64,000 nt of DNA. Source: Sthenelais limicola. Taxonomy: Eukaryota > Annelida > Polychaeta > Phyllodocida > Sigalionidae. The translations under genes and the position numbers were made by a program. A model generated the notes under the pieces. That model had not been told where the DNA came from. It did no database searches and was given only the letters and a program-made list of their open reading frames with translations. Below, piece after piece: positions 61,017-64,000 of the stretch (within the stretch, counting starts at the first letter, position 1; the number at the start of each line of letters is the position of its first letter). The stretch lies in contig OW804096.1 in NCBI GenBank assembly GCA_942159475.1, positions 15,772,906 to 15,836,905 on the forward strand, written 5' to 3'.

Positions 61017-63265
61017 AATTCCTGGCTATAACATCATTGTTCAACCAGTTAAGAACTGCCATGTGTATGGTGCCTATACACCTAAGTAGTACATCAACCT
61101 GATTGCATGCAATATCATTGGCATATCAATATTGCTATGAAGGCTATAGATTTATGAAGGCAATTCTGAGACTAGAAATATATGCAATTGTAAAGAATCA
61201 GATGTACAGAGAAATGGTTGTAAGTCCGCTTTCATATAGTGTTGTGTCTATTCCCTTATGTTGCAGTAGACACCTGCATTTTTATCACAGTGACAGTTTT
61301 GAAGTGAATGGTAGAATAGTTTTCCTGCAACCTTAATGTTGATTTGTACTCCCAGTCTTGCATTGGCTTGATATCAGTGATATGCAAGCATCAGCTACAG
61401 CGTCTTTGGTCATAAGGATGGGCACAAGTTGCTGGTCCTTTTGTTTCCACCCACGTGTTGTAGGGTTAGAAATATTAGGATTAACCATATGAGTTCTAGA
61501 CCAGGGCTTAGTAATGGGCAGAATGAATATGCAGCATAAGTGCATCAGCAGTGGATAGCAATGCTTCTGTCTTATACAGTTTTCTGAACAGAAGTAGCCT
61601 TGCATAATCAATTGATGTTGCTCCTGGCAGAAGAAGAACTTCTCAACTAAGATACCATATCTTGTCTGAGTTCCAGTTTACTCCAAGTTCATGGAGTAAG
61701 TCATGTTGTTCAAGAACCACATTGTACATGGTTTGTTATCTGTGGTCTGCTATGAATGATGTGTCTGACCTTCTTATGGTATGGAAGGCAGGAATGCTAG
61801 CAGGGACCTACAGGGATATTGTGTATAACCTCATGCACTGGAATATACATTTGAAGAAGAATGGATGGCATGGAGAATGAGTAGTGTCTGCTTAGTCATA
61901 CTCTGCTACAAGAGGACCATGGTTAAGGGGGATAGTACTTTTCACCTCACCATTGGGGAAGCTGCCACTAATAACATCCTTCCAAATGTATTTCCTACTT
62001 TCAGAACAGTATCAGTAAAGACATCTGGGTAATCCTCAAAGGTAGTGGCTCCATCCAGTTTCCAAGTGCATTGATTAATGCCTGACCATCTATAATGAGG
62101 GTTGAATCTGAAATCCCAGCAACAGCAGATGGACAGGGGATATTTTCAGTTAGTCAATCAATCAAGATGGCTTCATTACCAGTTTGTAGATTATCATTGT
62201 CAGCCTCATTGACACTGATGTTTCTAATTGCCTCTGACCCCTGGGATATAAGTACTGTAGTTTTGCATTCTGAAATGCACTTGTCACAAGATCTTTATTT
62301 GCCAGATTATGTAAGACTTCCATTGCAGAGAAGAATCCAAGATTAGCAAGTTGGTCTACTAAACGATCCTCATCCTTATGTCTTTCCATATGTTTTGGCT
62401 GACTTTCATTGAGAACAATATCATTCTTCTCAACATTGTAGTTGGCATATACAGTGATGCTGATGTGGGTACAGAGATTGTAGGACTGTGCCCCTCTGTT
62501 CAGAATCGATCTAGTTTTGGTGATGCCTACGATTCCATCAGCACATTTCTCTACTTTGTTGATCCACTACAGTGCATGGTCAGCATCTACCTGGTTGAAC
62601 TGTCTGTCAGAAAGTTTGACAATAAAGTTTCCATGTTCAAACTTGGTCAGTACATGAAGTGGAAGATTGCCCATCTCTGCTAGGGAGACAGAATCTCACT
62701 TTGCATAGTTGGTATGATCATACCATATGAAATATGGTAGCATCTCCTTGAAGGCCTCAATGTGGAGGTGCAAGTCAGCATCACAGTAGGCCCTTATTAT
62801 CTGTAGAAGAGTTGTAACCATGTCCTTGTTCTGCCACCAGTACAGAAAGTTAATGTTCTCCTTTGCTTTCTCATTTGCAAGTCAGAGATTCTTTAGAGTG
62901 ACTACATCTTCTGATGAAGCTGATATTTCAATGTTCCATCAAGTGACTAACTAAGGCCTAATCAACCATTATTACAGTATAATACTTGCCAAGTTGCTCT
63001 GATACATACATGCACCTGAGTGTTAAGTATGTCCACTTCATGGGCAGGTGCTTGGACGATGGGCATGTAACTGATTTTTGTCATTTCATTTGTTGGTGCT
63101 CTGAATTGCCTTCATGAATATATAGCCTTCTGTTATAGGCAGAGCTTAGTAGAAGGATATTGGATCCAATCAGGTTGATGTACTACTTAGGTGTATATGC
63201 ACCATACACATGGCAGTTCTCCAACTGGTTGAACGATGATGTTATAGCCAGGAATATATTGACTT
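61017..63265 (-). mobile_element. About 2.25-kb element with about 150-bp inverted ends carrying a decayed gene
   Basis: The left end ATTCCTGGCTATAACATCAT through TGTATGGTGCCTATACACCT, TGATTGCATGC and GAAGGCAATTCTGAGA is mirrored, with a small rearrangement, by 63100-63265 ending ATGTTATAGCCAGGAATAT. A second inverse copy of part of the end lies at 63328-63418. The interior holds fragments of a multicopy gene on the - strand. I cannot name the superfamily. Confidence 0.6.
61340..62890 (-). pseudogene. Decayed copy of a multicopy uncharacterised metazoan gene family
   Basis: Broken - strand frames in colinear order. 62885-62640: ANEKAKENINFLYWW and EAFKEMLPYFIWYDHTNYAK, then a stop. 62389-62162: NLANKDLVTSAF...QGSEAIRN-like region. 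61805-61743: IPAFHTIRRSDTSF. 61611-61340: KTEALLSTADALMLHIHSAH and WKQKDQQLVPILMT, ending CKTG. From memory, these blocks (LPxLxxYDHxNYARW; LPAFHALTGCDTTS; HxxRAxYQAxVW; CKTGC) belong to a long protein repeated many times in invertebrate and fish genomes and usually left unnamed; a nuclease-like fold is only a guess. Many stops and frameshifts: not functional here. Confidence 0.6.
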
Positions 63266-63439
63266 TTTATTTAGATTTTGTTGTTATAATATGCTCTAAT
63301 ATGCTATTCCCTGATATGCTATTCATAGCATAGCCTTCATAGCAATATTGATATGCCAATGATATTGCATGCAATCAGGTTGATGTACTACTTAGGCGTA
63401 TAGGCACCATACACATAGTCCGGTTCCTTGTGTAATTCT

Positions 63440-64000
63440 GTAGGGTATTGATGGAGAAAGTGAAAACTATACATTTTCGGAAACGTCAGGACCCATAGAT
63501 TATGAAAACCAATGTTGCCCAAAACGTGTCGGCCATCTTGGCCGCCATTTTGGACAATCCAAGATGGCCGCCATTCCAAACCTATTTATGCCCATAACTA
63601 TCTTATTACTGGTCATAGAAACTTGATTTTGGTGTCTACACCAAGGTTTTCAAGGTCAAGGAATACAATGAAGATATCTATTTGAGTCTGGCATGTGTCG
63701 GCCATCTTGAAATCCAAGATGGCCACCATTCCAAACATTCTTTTGCTCATAACTTCTTAATTCTTTATAATAGAAACTTGATTTTGGTGTCTAGACATAG
63801 GTTTTCAGGGGCAAGAAATACAATGAAGATGGTTAATTGGGTCTGGCATGTGTCGGCCATCTTGAAATTCAAGATGGCGGCCATTTGGAAAATGACTGTT
63901 ATTGTAAGAAATCTTAAATCCAGTCCAACTTCTTACTTTTTTATAATAGAAACTTGATTTTGGTGTCTACACATAAGTTTTAAGGGGCAAGGAATACAAT
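63440..64000 (+). repeat. Tandem array, about 155-176-bp unit, running off the window
   Basis: GAAACTTGATTTTGGTGTCT starts at 63618, 63773 and 63949. Each unit holds TGTCGGCCATCTTGAAAT and AAGATGGCSGCCATT as an inverted pair, plus AAGGAATACAATGAAGAT. A first, more diverged unit begins near 63440. Confidence 0.82.

Noticed and set aside
61662..62683. Forward-strand open frames over the 61-63 kb element
   Set aside because: The recognisable protein blocks are on the - strand; forward frames are shadows.

Overview
The window is animal nuclear DNA. The genes have spliced exons with GT/AG (one GC/AG) boundaries. The protein families are metazoan: a cytosolic sulfotransferase, a secreted fibrinogen-domain protein and a secreted C-type-lectin-like protein. 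The intergenic space is AT-rich and packed with short inverted-repeat transposons, a Penelope-like retroelement, a LINE and tRNA-derived SINEs. A marine invertebrate deuterostome of amphioxus type fits best. That placement is inference from family content, and a lophotrochozoan is not excluded. I see no bacterial, organellar or viral genome features.

Layout. (1) 1-6.2 kb: inverted-repeat elements only. (2) 6.25-11.7 kb, + strand: a sulfotransferase with one first coding exon (6308-6500) and two intact 3' terminal exons of identical length (719 bp) in the same phase (8181-8899 and 10984-11702). This is either alternative terminal-exon splicing or a tandem paralogue without its own first exon. 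(3) 16.4-24.1 kb, - strand: a fibrinogen-related secreted protein of 278 codons (signal peptide, short coiled coil, fibrinogen C-terminal domain). Its fourth coding exon is split by a 449-bp transposon with a TTA target duplication; the empty site is perfectly in frame. (4) 24.2-28.4 kb: a 1.24-kb element with 9-bp target duplications and polypurine repeats. (5) 28.4-32.7 kb: a nearly complete Penelope-like element (reverse transcriptase plus GIY-YIG endonuclease) with about 96-bp inverted terminal repeats, a 16-bp target duplication and a hammerhead-like core. (6) 33-42.6 kb: more short elements, plus two poly(A) retro-insertions with 15-16-bp target duplications. (7) 42.66-53.78 kb, + strand: four exons of a secreted C-type-lectin-like gene. 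Its 6.5-kb first intron holds a LINE broken by another element. A 55-bp minisatellite of about 14 units lies in the third intron. (8) 54-64 kb: duplicated repeats, a large hairpin, a decayed copy of a multicopy metazoan gene family inside about 150-bp inverted repeats, and a roughly 155-176-bp tandem array running off the end.

The main character of the window is its transposon history. One approximately 235-bp family (called A here) has about 25 copies, and others (B, C, F, G, H, K, L) have 2-13 copies. Several insertions have a recognisable empty site, either an intact reading frame or a sister repeat. These allow direct reading of target duplications: TA for C, TTA for F, TGG/TTA for G. Family letters A-T are local labels, not database names. 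The three host genes have no obvious functional link beyond two being secreted recognition-type proteins.
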